The translations under genes were made by a program, and so were the position numbers. From contig JAGBKP010000115.1 in assembly GCA_017635875.1 (NCBI GenBank), positions 1 to 46,013 of the forward strand: a stretch of 46,013 nucleotides of DNA, read 5' to 3'. The notes beneath the pieces are model-generated. The model saw only the letters and a list, made by a program, of their open reading frames with translations, was not told the DNA's origin and did no database searches. Origin of the DNA: Selenomonadaceae bacterium (GTDB taxonomy: Bacteria; Bacillota; Negativicutes; Selenomonadales; Selenomonadaceae). Below are positions 16,043 to 24,707 of this stretch, one piece after another (the stretch's first letter is position 1; each line of letters begins with the position of its first letter).

Positions 16043-18688
16043 ATGGAGTTTAAAGGACTTAGCGCATCAGAAGTTGCGGAGTCCAGAAGCAAGTATGGCG
16101 CAAATGTGATTCCCGAATCTGAGCCTACTACTTTTTGGGACGAATTTAAAGAAACTTTTAAAGACCCAATGATTAGGATTTTGCTTGTTATCGTTGCAAT
16201 TATGATTATTATGTACGCTCTCGGGCAAGCTGAAATCTATGAACCTATCGGCACTATCGTGGCGGTTTTAATCGTCGCTTATGTTACGGCGAAAACCGGC
16301 GTAGCGTCGGATACGAAATACCGTGAGTTAAAATCCGGCATAAAAAAAGATGTCGTAAAGGTTTATCGCGACGGCGCGATAGCGCAGGTTGAAATTGACG
16401 ATATCGTAGTGGGCGATAAGGTGCTGCTACAGGCGGGCGACAAAATTCCTGCGGACGGCATTATTATAAGCGGCGGTTTGAAGGTAAACAATTCCGCGCT
16501 AAACGGCGAGGTGGAGGAGTGCCCCAAAATTCCCGCCGAGGAAAAAATCGAGTTCCCCGAAAATTTGACGGGAGACGTTATCACGGGGAAACATATACTT
16601 TTCCGCGGCGCGGTGGTTTTTGACGGCGAGGCTGTTTTGGACGTTTGCAAAGTCGGCGTCGATACGCTTATGGGCAAAATGGCGTCGGAGATGAACATAG
16701 AGGAAGTAGATTCGCCGCTAAAAGTGAAACTGAGCATTTTGGCGAAGCAAATTTCTCGTTTCGGTTACGCCTCCGCCGTTATTATCGTGGTCTTGTATAT
16801 GGCGTATTTTGTGTCCGGCGCGGGCGGCGTATCCGAATATTTATCTCTGGAGTGGGGCAAAATACTCGGCGACGTTATATCCGCGGTGTCGCTTGCGATT
16901 TTAATCGTGGTGTGCGCTGTGCCGGAAGGCTTGCCGCTTATGATTTCCCTCGTCTTAATGCAAAATACCGGAAAAATGCTCTCGCATAACGTTTTGGTGC
17001 GCAAGGCTATCGGCATTGAAACCGCGGGCTCCTTGAATATTTTATTCAGCGATAAAACGGGGACGATAACAAAAGGTCAGCTTGACGTGGTGGAGTTTTT
17101 ATCGGCGGACGGAAAAGTTATTATGCCCGAAAACTTAAACGAATATGCAGAAATAAAAAGACTCGTAAATATTGCTATAGGCAAAAATTCCGCGTCGCAG
17201 TTTGACTCAAATCACAACGTAATAGGCGGCAACGCAACCGACCAATCCCTTATGAGATTTTTGGGCGAGGAGGATTACCGCTCTCTTGATAAAATCTATA
17301 CGGTTACGGAAAAACAGGCTTTTAACTCTTCCAATAAGTTCAGTCAAGCGTTTATAAAAGAGGAAAACAAGGTCTTTTATAAGGGTGCGCCCGAAAGACT
17401 TATGGCGAAGGGCGGCTTAAAAGGCGTCGATACAAGCGGTAAAATTATAGATATAGACACAGACCTTATCAATGCGAAGATTAACGATTACGCGGGACGC
17501 GCTATGCGTATCATCGGGTTTTCATACTCAAAATCCCCTATGACCGAAAACAAAATAAATGAAGATTTAACGATTATCGGTTTTGTGGCGATACGCGACG
17601 ATGTTCGTGCGGAGGCTCGCGACGCGATAAAAGACGTGCAAGACGCGGGTATACAAGTCGTTATGATTACGGGCGACCGCAAGGAAACGGCGGTAGCCAT
17701 AGCTAAAGACGCGGGACTTATCCGCGCGGAGTCGGACAGAGTTATTGATTCCACCGAACTTTCAAAAATGACGGACGAGGAGATAAAAGCCGTTATAAAG
17801 GATATCCGCGTTATTTCCCGCGCGTTGCCTACGGATAAATCGCGTATGGTAGGTCTTTGCCAAGAATTAAACCTCGTAGTCGGTATGACGGGCGACGGCG
17901 TAAACGACTCGCCCGCGCTAAAACGCGCGGACGTCGGCTTTGCAATGGGCAGCGGGACGGAGGCGGCGAAAGAAGCGGGAGAAATCGTAATACTGGACGA
18001 TAATTTCCGCTCCATAAAAGACGCTGTTCTTTATGGACGCACTATCTATCACAATATTTTAAAATTCTGCAGTTTCCAGCTTATGATAAACGTTGCGGCA
18101 GTCGTTGTTTCGGCTATAAGCCCCTTCTTTGGCATAATAGAGCCGCTGAAGGTGACGCATCTTCTCTTTGTAAATCTTGTAATGGACAGCTTGGGCGCGA
18201 TTATGCTGGGCAACGAGCCCGCCAAATCGGAGTATATGCGTGAACTGCCGAGAAGAAGGGACGAAAGCATTATTTCAACTTCTATGGCGTCGCAAATTCT
18301 CTTTATGGCAGGTTGGCTTGTGGTTTTAAGTTTCTGTTACTTGAAACTTCCGTATTTTGCGTCGTTCTTTGACAACGAAAAGGAACTTTACACATCGTAT
18401 TTCGCGCTGTTTATACTTGCCGCGCTTATGAACGGTTTCAATGTGAGAAGTGCCGGTTTCGATATTTTTAGCGGTTTGTCGGAAAATCCGGGTTTTGTGA
18501 AAATTCAAATCGCCATCGCGCTGGTAGTTTTTGCGATAGTAAACGCCGCGCTCATTGCCCCCCTTGCGATAATCAGCAATATGTTCAGTTGCGCTCCGTT
18601 TGGCGCAATCGGTTGGTGTTTGATAATCGCGCTTTCGTTTACAATGATACCTGTGGATTTGATTAGAAAAGCGTTAAGCAAACATTAA
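16043..18688 (+). CDS. P-type Ca2+-transporting ATPase (PMCA-like)
   Basis: An 881-residue P2-type cation pump of the inner membrane. The phosphorylated Asp337 lies in SDKTGTITKG. Hinge MITGDRKETA and MTGDGVNDSPALKRADVGFAMGSG follow. M4 has VCAVPEGLPL and M6 has NLVMDSLGAIMLGNEPA, both typical of Ca2+ pumps of PMCA type. The actuator loop reads ALNGEVEE instead of TGES; the key Glu156 is kept. An in-frame GTG at 16025 exists, but the ATG at 16043 follows GAAGGT and is preferred. A short ORF follows. Confidence 0.9.
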   Translation: MEFKGLSASEVAESRSKYGANVIPESEPTTFWDEFKETFKDPMIRILLVIVAIMIIMYALGQAEIYEPIGTIVAVLIVAYVTAKTGVASDTKYRELKSGIKKDVVKVYRDGAIAQVEIDDIVVGDKVLLQAGDKIPADGIIISGGLKVNNSALNGEVEECPKIPAEEKIEFPENLTGDVITGKHILFRGAVVFDGEAVLDVCKVGVDTLMGKMASEMNIEEVDSPLKVKLSILAKQISRFGYASAVIIVVLYMAYFVSGAGGVSEYLSLEWGKILGDVISAVSLAILIVVCAVPEGLPLMISLVLMQNTGKMLSHNVLVRKAIGIETAGSLNILFSDKTGTITKGQLDVVEFLSADGKVIMPENLNEYAEIKRLVNIAIGKNSASQFDSNHNVIGGNATDQSLMRFLGEEDYRSLDKIYTVTEKQAFNSSNKFSQAFIKEENKVFYKGAPERLMAKGGLKGVDTSGKIIDIDTDLINAKINDYAGRAMRIIGFSYSKSPMTENKINEDLTIIGFVAIRDDVRAEARDAIKDVQDAGIQVVMITGDRKETAVAIAKDAGLIRAESDRVIDSTELSKMTDEEIKAVIKDIRVISRALPTDKSRMVGLCQELNLVVGMTGDGVNDSPALKRADVGFAMGSGTEAAKEAGEIVILDDNFRSIKDAVLYGRTIYHNILKFCSFQLMINVAAVVVSAISPFFGIIEPLKVTHLLFVNLVMDSLGAIMLGNEPAKSEYMRELPRRRDESIISTSMASQILFMAGWLVVLSFCYLKLPYFASFFDNEKELYTSYFALFILAALMNGFNVRSAGFDIFSGLSENPGFVKIQIAIALVVFAIVNAALIAPLAIISNMFSCAPFGAIGWCLIIALSFTMIPVDLIRKALSKH

Positions 18689-18716
18689 GGAGGAAGTATT
18701 TCGGAGGTAAATTTAA

Positions 18717-18875
18717 ATGGAACTTTCGGATTTGCTGAATTTACTGCAGGAAAACAAAAAAACCGGCGTTATTAAAAACGCTGATGTTTACGGTACGAGG
18801 ACGATATCGGTGCCGACGAGTTTTGAAGAGGACAAGACCTTTAAACCTATGGATTTTAAAAAGATACGAGAATAA
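18717..18875 (+). CDS. Small uncharacterised protein (52 residues)
   Basis: Starts MELSDLLNLLQENKKTGVIK and ends DFKKIRE. A strong CGGAGGT precedes the ATG by 8 nt, and the ORF sits 28 nt after the Ca2+ ATPase stop and before the shared terminator, so it is probably the last gene of that transcript. It is charged, has no membrane segment and no recognised family. Translation signals support it being real; function is unknown. Confidence 0.6.
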   Translation: MELSDLLNLLQENKKTGVIKNADVYGTRTISVPTSFEEDKTFKPMDFKKIRE

Positions 18876-18890
18876 ATCAAAATAATTTGC

Positions 18891-18932
18891 GCAACAAAAA
18901 GGAGGGCAAATGTCTGCCCTCCTTTTTGTTGC
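18891..18932. terminator. Bidirectional terminator
   Basis: Perfect 17-bp arms GCAACAAAAAGGAGGGC (18891-18907) and complement (18916-18932) between the convergent small ORF and nitrogenase-like gene. Confidence 0.85.
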
Positions 18933-18939
18933 CTGAAGC

Positions 18940-20097
18940 TTATAGCTTATATTTTTTTATTTCATCGACTATTTTATAAAAATCTTCCGCTAAATTTAGC
19001 GTATCGCCTCTGTAAGTGCGCCCCGAAAAAGCCGTATGTGGCAGGGGAATAAATGGAGTGTTTCCTGCTATCGCTTGATACATTGGGTCTGCGATTATTA
19101 AATCAGCGCGTTTGAATTTTTCTTCTAATTCGCTCTCGCTTTTAAAAACTTCATCGCCTGCTCTAATAAATTCTTTTTCGGTCGTCGTCGTGTTGATTAC
19201 CGTTATTTTGCAACCTATTTCGTGTTCAAGCGCAGTGGCGAGAGAGGCGGCGATTATGCTTTCGTATATTAAGTAAAATTTTTTTTCTTTTTTTAGGTTT
19301 AAGTTTAAATTATAAGCTGCGCCGTTATTATTTGTCTTTATCAGCTTTAAAATATTTTCGCCGACCATTCCTACGGGAAGTCCGATTATATACGGAATAT
19401 TCCACGCCTTTTTCATCGTTTTGGCGGCGGAAAGTCCTCCGTAAGAAACTACGATATTATAAGCCGCTTTGTAGGCGTTGTTTAACTTATCAAAATCGGT
19501 ATTCATAGCGAATGTTGATATTACGGGAATATCTTGATTTTCAAAAAATTCTGTTATGGCTTTATCCGCGCCGTTTAACGCAAAATCTAAAGGGGTAAGA
19601 CCTAATATATTTACCCCTTTTCTTAAGTTTGGCGGATAATGCTTTTTTGTGTTTTCGATTATAATACCAGCGATTTTTTTAAGCGCAAGACTAATGCCGA
19701 CGGAATAGTCTTGCATACTTGTGGTAGGCAGAGCGAAAGTTTTTATATTCGTGTTTTTTTCGATAACTTTTGATATTCCGTTCATATCAATACCGAGCAT
19801 AGCGGGCATCTGCGCGGATAAAAGAGCGATAAACTTGGGCTTTTGCAAAAGAGCCGTTTTTGTAACGTCGTCTATAAATTTCTTATCGTTTCCAAGTATC
19901 GCGTCTCTTTCCGTCAGCGCGGAAATATATAGGAGCGTTTTAGAATCAAACCAGCGCGGCTCGTCGTGCGTCGTATACGTAGAATTGCAACCCGACGGGT
20001 CGTGTATAACAATCATACCGCCAAGTTCAAAGAGCGCGGACACGGCTCCGAACACATCGGCGGAATATGTTGAAATAATGCGATTGACTTGTTTCAT
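18940..20097 (-). CDS. Solitary nitrogenase component 1-type (NifD/NifE-like) oxidoreductase
   Basis: A 385-residue member of the nitrogenase component 1 superfamily: an N-terminal FELGGMIVIHDPSGC segment with Cys37 at a P-cluster-like position, then HDEPRWF, three Rossmann-like subdomains with NILGLTPLDF, SYGGLSAAKTMKKAWNIPYI and DLIIADPMYQAIA. It is shorter than NifD and only one N-terminal Cys could bind a cluster. No NifH-like reductase or second component 1 gene is adjacent, so substrate and partner are unknown. Start chosen at the ATG 20097 with AAAGGG upstream; the open frame extends 29 codons further without support. Confidence 0.75.
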   Translation of the reverse strand: MKQVNRIISTYSADVFGAVSALFELGGMIVIHDPSGCNSTYTTHDEPRWFDSKTLLYISALTERDAILGNDKKFIDDVTKTALLQKPKFIALLSAQMPAMLGIDMNGISKVIEKNTNIKTFALPTTSMQDYSVGISLALKKIAGIIIENTKKHYPPNLRKGVNILGLTPLDFALNGADKAITEFFENQDIPVISTFAMNTDFDKLNNAYKAAYNIVVSYGGLSAAKTMKKAWNIPYIIGLPVGMVGENILKLIKTNNNGAAYNLNLNLKKEKKFYLIYESIIAASLATALEHEIGCKITVINTTTTEKEFIRAGDEVFKSESELEEKFKRADLIIADPMYQAIAGNTPFIPLPHTAFSGRTYRGDTLNLAEDFYKIVDEIKKYKL

Positions 20098-20117
20098 TGT
20101 ATTCCCTTTTCGAATAT

Positions 20118-20142
20118 ATAAAAAAAGAAGCCGTAAGGCTTC
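20118..20142 (-). terminator. Terminator between tRNA-Leu and nitrogenase-like gene
   Basis: Hairpin GAAGCC TTAC GGCTTC followed by seven T on the minus strand, 5' of the nitrogenase-like gene and 3' of the tRNA-Leu plus element C region. Confidence 0.75.
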
Positions 20143-20149
20143 AAGAATG

Positions 20150-20301
20150 TAGACAAAATTAAAAATTACAAAGCAATAGAGCAAAAACTAATCAATAGAG
20201 TTTAGTAAAGTTTTTTCTTTCTTCTTTTTCTTTGCTACTTTCTTTTTCTTCTTTCTTTTTTACAAAAAAGAAAGAAGAAAAAGAAAGTAGGACAAGTCTA
20301 C
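20150..20301 (+). repeat. Triplex-type three-arm repeat, copy C
   Basis: Same layout as copy B and almost identical: leader CAATAGAGTTTAGTAAAG ending at 20210, Y1 20211-20233, centre GCTAC, Y2 20239-20261, a 2-nt loop, R 20264-20286 closed by GTAG. Outer ends read GTAGAC and GTCTAC. It is flanked by the 12-bp direct repeat CCGTAAGGCTTC (20131-20142 and 20312-20323). It lies antisense to the tRNA-Leu transcript. Confidence 0.85.
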
Positions 20302-20335
20302 AAACCGAAAACCGTAAGGCTTCGTAATTTCTTTT

Positions 20336-20419
20336 TGGTGCGGATGAAGGGACTTGAACCCCCACACCAAAGGTACCAGATCCTAAGTCTGGCGCGTCTG
20401 CCAATTCCGCCACATCCGC
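20336..20419 (-). tRNA. tRNA-Leu (UAG)
   Basis: Acceptor stem GCGGATG / CATCCGC, D-arm GGCGGAATTGGCAGACGC, anticodon stem CCAGA-CTTAGGA-TCTGG with anticodon TAG, a long variable arm typical of class II tRNA, T-arm GGGGGTTCAAGTCCC, and an encoded CCA (20336-20338). A near-consensus promoter lies immediately upstream. Confidence 0.96.
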
Positions 20420-20428
20420 AACAACCGC

Positions 20429-20458
20429 ATTGTATCATACATACTTTTATTGTGTCAA
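20429..20458 (-). promoter_or_regulatory. tRNA-Leu promoter
   Basis: TTGACA (20453-20458) and TACAAT (20429-20434) with 18-nt spacing on the minus strand, 9 nt before the tRNA 5' end. Confidence 0.8.
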
Positions 20459-20464
20459 GAAAAT

Positions 20465-21757
20465 TTAAATATCCTTCCACACAAGGTCGGATAATTTTTC
20501 ATAAGCCTTTGCTATATCGTTTGGGTCAATTTGCGTAATGCAGTGCATTTTCCCAATCATAGAACAACCGCCTATGGTAGAATTTTCGTTATCGCATGGC
20601 GGCAGAGGTTTTTTCGGTCTTACGATTACAGACGGAGTCTGCCACGGAGCGCATCTGTCGACTATAGAAGTTGCGTCTGTTTTTAGCGTAACGGGGGCGC
20701 AGTTTATCTCTATTACGGGCAAACGCAACGCGGCTGCCATGTGCATCGTGCCCGTATCCATTCCGATATACATAGAAGAAAGGGAAAGCGCGGCGGCGGT
20801 TTCTCTTAGAGTTGTTTGTCCTATAAGATTTAATGCTGCGTCTTGTAATTTTTCGTGTAAAAAAGAGCCGAATTCCTTTTCGGATTTTCCTCCCAAAAAC
20901 ATAAAACAATTATGGGGGCGTTTTATTTTTTGCAGAGCGATAAGCATTTTTTCGGGCGGATAAGTTTTGTGAAGCCATTTAGAGCCGACTGTTACGGCGA
21001 TTACTTGTCTTTCTTTTGCAAAATTCGATATGATTTGCTGCATACGCCTATAATCTTCTTTATCGTACCAAAGTTCCATATGGGTGTTTTCAACTCGCAA
21101 GTTTTTGGCTTTCAGCATATAAAAATTACGCGCAGCCTCGTGAATTACATCGTGAGGAGCAATTAACGGCGCGGTCAAGAGTTCGTCTATATACGGCTCA
21201 AAATTTTTTCTCAAAGAATGAACGCTTGCGCTGTATCCTATGCGTTCTCTTGCGCCGCTTAAATATGCCAAAAACGCGGCGTAGCGATCGCCGTCTATAT
21301 CCCAACGCGGTAAAAAAGCGACGGAATATCTTCTTTTCCACAGTCTGTGATAGCAGAGGTTGACAATTTCCTCAAATCGCGATACTAAATTTGGCAAACG
21401 GTCAACGGAAAAACCTATAACTTCATTTACATAAGGACAAAGTTCCATTAAAGGGGCTACCGTTGGATTAACAATCGATGTAATGAAAGCCGTAGGGTAA
21501 TTTTTCCTGAGTTCTCGAAAAAAACCGCTTGTAAGCACATTATCTCCGATTTCGTCAAGACGAACGACAAGTATGCTCATTTGTCCGCAAAAGTCCTCTC
21601 TGTATCCCTCTTGTATAAACGCGGGCTCCATATAGGATTTAAGCATATCGACACTAATAGTTAGCGTTTTTTCGACCTCGTTAAAACAATTTTCAACGGC
21701 TCGCTTTAGTATTGCAGAAGACGATTTTATTTCGGGGGGGGGGTATTGCTGACACAT
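20465..21757 (-). CDS. Family 9 glycosyltransferase (heptosyltransferase-like), probably phase-variable
   Basis: A 430-residue GT9 enzyme of the type that adds heptose or related sugars to lipopolysaccharide. The core begins at about residue 60 with SILVVRLDEIGDNVLT; later come VTVGSKWLHKTYPPEKM and the donor-site region YIGMDTGTMHMAAALRLPVIEI. Codons 5-8 contain ten consecutive C (21734-21743 on the plus strand as G10). With 9 C the frame meets TAA two codons later, and with 11 C it meets TGA about 14 codons later, so tract slippage would switch it off. The ATG at 21757 has GAGGTG upstream; an internal ATG near residue 60 could give a core-only product. Confidence 0.85.
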   Translation of the reverse strand: MCQQYPPPEIKSSSAILKRAVENCFNEVEKTLTISVDMLKSYMEPAFIQEGYREDFCGQMSILVVRLDEIGDNVLTSGFFRELRKNYPTAFITSIVNPTVAPLMELCPYVNEVIGFSVDRLPNLVSRFEEIVNLCYHRLWKRRYSVAFLPRWDIDGDRYAAFLAYLSGARERIGYSASVHSLRKNFEPYIDELLTAPLIAPHDVIHEAARNFYMLKAKNLRVENTHMELWYDKEDYRRMQQIISNFAKERQVIAVTVGSKWLHKTYPPEKMLIALQKIKRPHNCFMFLGGKSEKEFGSFLHEKLQDAALNLIGQTTLRETAAALSLSSMYIGMDTGTMHMAAALRLPVIEINCAPVTLKTDATSIVDRCAPWQTPSVIVRPKKPLPPCDNENSTIGGCSMIGKMHCITQIDPNDIAKAYEKLSDLVWKDI

Positions 21758-21770
21758 TTTTTCACCTCGT

Positions 21771-21813
21771 AAAAAATTATTCGGCAGACGCGCATAATAC
21801 GCAAAGTCTGCCG
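21771..21813 (-). terminator. Terminator between galE and glycosyltransferase region
   Basis: CGGCAGAC (21782-21789) pairs with GTCTGCCG (21806-21813); on the minus strand an AT-rich, T6-containing run follows. It lies 3' of galE and overlaps the leader of the GT9 gene. Confidence 0.7.
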
Positions 21814-21831
21814 TTTTAGCTAAATTTTAAC

Positions 21832-22821
21832 TTATTTTTTAAATCCCTCGGGATGGCTCTTATGCCAACTCCAAGCCGACGCGATAATATCCTTTACGTC
21901 GATGAATTTCGGCTGCCAGTTTAAGATGCGTTTCGCTTTTTCGCTTGACGCTATCAAAACTGCGGGGTCTCCCGCTCTGCGCTCTCCCATTTCCACCTTT
22001 ATCTCTTTGCCCGTAACAACTTTGGCCGCCTCTATCATCTCTTTAACGGAAAAGCCCTTGCCGTTTCCGAGATTCATAATATCGGACTTGCCGCCGTTTC
22101 TGAGGTAATTAAGCGCCAAAATATGCGCGTCCGCAAGGTCGAAAACGTGTATATAATCGCGTATGCAAGTGCCGTCCTCCGTGTCGTAGTCGTCTCCGAA
22201 AATCGTTATAGCGTCCCGCTTTTTCAGTGCGGTTTTTAAAATCAAAGGTATAAGATGCGTTTCGGGGTTGTGGTCTTCTCCGAAAGAGCCGTCAAGAGTC
22301 GCCCCCGCCGCGTTGAAATAGCGAAGCGATACGAAGCGAATATTGTGCGCTTTTTCCACCCAACGCATCATCTTTTCCATAGCGAGTTTCGTTTCGCCGT
22401 AAGTGTTCGTCGGAATAGTGGGGTCGTCCTCTTTAATAGGTATGCTTTTCGGCTCTCCGTAAGTCGCCGCCGTGGAGGAAAATACGATTTTATCCACGTT
22501 ATGCTTAACGAGAGCGGACAGGAGAACTTCCATACCATGTACGTTGTTGTTGTAGTATTTAAGCGGCTCTTTCATACTTTCGCCCACAAGGGAATTGGCG
22601 GCAAAATGAATTACCGCCTCTATTTTCTCCGTTGCAAAGAGTTTGTCCAAAAAAGCAAAATCCCTTAAATCTCCCTCGTAAAATTTCGCCTTTTTGTTTA
22701 TCGCTTCTCTATGTCCGGATTGCAAATTATCGAGTATTACAACGTCTTCGCCCGCTTCAACCAATTTATAAACAGTATGCGAGCCGATATACCCCGCGCC
22801 GCCGCAAACCAAAATCGCCAT
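21832..22821 (-). CDS. galE: UDP-glucose 4-epimerase
   Basis: A 329-residue extended short-chain dehydrogenase interconverting UDP-glucose and UDP-galactose for surface polysaccharide or galactose use. It shows the NAD site GGAGYIGSHT at the N-terminus, FSSTAATYGEP, the catalytic YGETK (Tyr/Lys), RYFNAAGA and DGTCIRDYIHVFDLADAH. It starts 2 nt after the purD stop with a GAAAGGG site, so it is the last gene of the pur transcript, an uncommon association. Confidence 0.95.
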   Translation of the reverse strand: MAILVCGGAGYIGSHTVYKLVEAGEDVVILDNLQSGHREAINKKAKFYEGDLRDFAFLDKLFATEKIEAVIHFAANSLVGESMKEPLKYYNNNVHGMEVLLSALVKHNVDKIVFSSTAATYGEPKSIPIKEDDPTIPTNTYGETKLAMEKMMRWVEKAHNIRFVSLRYFNAAGATLDGSFGEDHNPETHLIPLILKTALKKRDAITIFGDDYDTEDGTCIRDYIHVFDLADAHILALNYLRNGGKSDIMNLGNGKGFSVKEMIEAAKVVTGKEIKVEMGERRAGDPAVLIASSEKAKRILNWQPKFIDVKDIIASAWSWHKSHPEGFKK

Positions 22822-22823
22822 AT

Positions 22824-24101
22824 CTATTCCCTTTCCAATGCCCGATGCGCTATATCTTTTCTTGAAAACGCGCCGTCAAATTTCACAAGCGCAACGCCGT
22901 CGTAAGCCTTATCGCGCGCCTCGCGAATGTTTTTTCCCATATCGACAATGTTAAGCACGCGTCCGCCCGCAGTTACGATTTTTCCGTCCTTTGACTTCGT
23001 CCCTGCGTGAAATACTAAATGTCCCGCGTTTTTCGCGCTGTCAAGTCCTTCGATGACTTTTCCTTTTTCATAAGAGCCGGGATAGCCTTTTGACGCGACG
23101 ACAAAGCAAACGGCGGCTTCTTTTTTCCACGAAAGGGAAATATTTTTCAAATTACCTTGGGCGCAAGCGAGCATCACTTCAACCAAATCATTCTCCAAAA
23201 GCGGAAGCACAACTTGAGTTTCCGGGTCGCCGAAGCGGGCGTTAAACTCCACCACTTTTGCGCCTTCGCTTGTTATCATCAGCCCCGCGTAAAGACAGCC
23301 TTGATATTTTCTGCCCTCTTTTTTCATCGCCGCGACGGTGGGTTTTAAGATTTTTTCCGTCGCTTCCGCTATAAGTTTTTCCGTCATAACAGGAGCGGGC
23401 GCGTAAGACCCCATTCCTCCGGTGTTCGCTCCTTTGTCGCCGTCGAAAACCCGCTTATGGTCTTGAGAGGGAATCATCGGAATTATGGTTTCGCCGTCCG
23501 TAAAAGCGAGGAGCGACGCCTCTTCGCCCTCCATAAATTCTTCGATAACAACGGACGCGCCCGCGCTCCCGAAAGTTTCGTCAACCATAATCGCGTCAAC
23601 CGCTTGTATGGCGTCTTCAACCGTTGCCGCGACGGTCACGCCTTTTCCCGCCGCAAGCCCGTCAGCTTTTACGACGATAGGCGCGCCTTCTTTTTTTATA
23701 TAATCCTTCGCCGCCGTCGCGTCCGTGAACACCTCATATTTTGCGGTGGGAATATTGTATTTTTTCATCAGATTTTTGGAAAATGACTTTGAGCCTTCCA
23801 AAATCGCCGCGTTCTTTTTCGGCCCGAAAACCTTGATGTTTTCTTTTTCGAGCGCGTCCGCAAGCCCCAAAGTGAGCGGCACCTCAGGACCGACAACGAC
23901 CAAATCAATTGCAAGTTCTTTCGCCTTTTTTACGATGCCGTCAATATCTTCGACGGAAATATTTTCTACACACTCCGCGATTTCCGCAATCCCCGGATTT
24001 CCGGGCAAGCAAAAAAGTTTTTCGCATTTTTCGCTCTGCGCCAATTTATAGCATAGAGCGTGTTCGCGGCCGCCGCCGCCCACAACCAAAATATTCATCA
24101 T
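22824..24101 (-). CDS. purD: Phosphoribosylamine-glycine ligase
   Basis: A 425-residue ATP-grasp enzyme, second step of IMP synthesis. Motifs: [15 protein letters not shown] at the start, [52 protein letters not shown], and [18 protein letters not shown] with metal-binding Glu and Asn. The ATG overlaps the purH' stop (ATGATG), so either Met1 or Met2 may start. Confidence 0.96.
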   Translation of the reverse strand: MMNILVVGGGGREHALCYKLAQSEKCEKLFCLPGNPGIAEIAECVENISVEDIDGIVKKAKELAIDLVVVGPEVPLTLGLADALEKENIKVFGPKKNAAILEGSKSFSKNLMKKYNIPTAKYEVFTDATAAKDYIKKEGAPIVVKADGLAAGKGVTVAATVEDAIQAVDAIMVDETFGSAGASVVIEEFMEGEEASLLAFTDGETIIPMIPSQDHKRVFDGDKGANTGGMGSYAPAPVMTEKLIAEATEKILKPTVAAMKKEGRKYQGCLYAGLMITSEGAKVVEFNARFGDPETQVVLPLLENDLVEVMLACAQGNLKNISLSWKKEAAVCFVVASKGYPGSYEKGKVIEGLDSAKNAGHLVFHAGTKSKDGKIVTAGGRVLNIVDMGKNIREARDKAYDGVALVKFDGAFSRKDIAHRALERE

Positions 24102-24691
24102 TTTTCCGCCTGTTCTTTTAAATATGCGGTGATAGCCGCGTCATAATTCGCCGTATGGTTAAAAGCGTCCCTTGCAAGCTCCATACGAAGCATACCGCTG
24201 ACGCATCCGTCTTTTTCGATTAAGGACGCGACTTCGTCATATTTTGCGGGATTGGTGACAACGGTTACAAAGTGGAAATTTTTAGCCGCCGCGCGAATCA
24301 TAGCCGGACCGCCGATGTCTATATTTTCAATGGCTTCCGCAAGCGTAACGTTAGGTTTTGCGATAGTTTCCTGAAACGGGTACAAATTTACGACAACGAG
24401 GTCTATTGGTTTAATATTATGCAACTTCATTTCCTCTTTATGGCGCAAATTGTCCCGCACCGCCAAAATCCCGCCGTGGATATAAGGGTTTAAAGTTTTA
24501 ACGCGACCGTCCATTATCTCGGGGAATCCCGTAACGTCGCTAACGTAAGTAACGGGAACCCCCGCTTCTTTTAACGCCTTCATAGTGCCGCCGGTAGAAA
24601 TTATTTCCACCCCCGCGGCGGCAAGCCTTTTTCCGAACTCCACAATACCGGTCTTATCCGATACGCTTACAAGCGCGCGTTTGATTTTCAT
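24098..24691 (-). CDS. purH: IMP cyclohydrolase (N-terminal half of PurH only)
   Basis: A 197-residue protein equal to the MGS-like IMP cyclohydrolase domain of Pur[73 protein letters not shown]. Bifunctional PurH is usually about 510 residues; the C-terminal AICAR transformylase domain is absent. The stop is followed without gap by purD, so this is not a local frameshift. The open frame extends to 24760, but AAGGAG precedes the ATG at 24691. The transformylase must be encoded elsewhere or replaced. Confidence 0.92.
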   Translation of the reverse strand: MKIKRALVSVSDKTGIVEFGKRLAAAGVEIISTGGTMKALKEAGVPVTYVSDVTGFPEIMDGRVKTLNPYIHGGILAVRDNLRHKEEMKLHNIKPIDLVVVNLYPFQETIAKPNVTLAEAIENIDIGGPAMIRAAAKNFHFVTVVTNPAKYDEVASLIEKDGCVSGMLRMELARDAFNHTANYDAAITAYLKEQAEK

Positions 24692-24707
24692 AGTACATTC
24701 TCCTTTT

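Noticed and set aside
24098-24691. purH as a frameshifted or truncated pseudogene
   Set aside because: It ends at the natural domain border, overlaps purD by ATGA, and no transformylase sequence follows in any frame.
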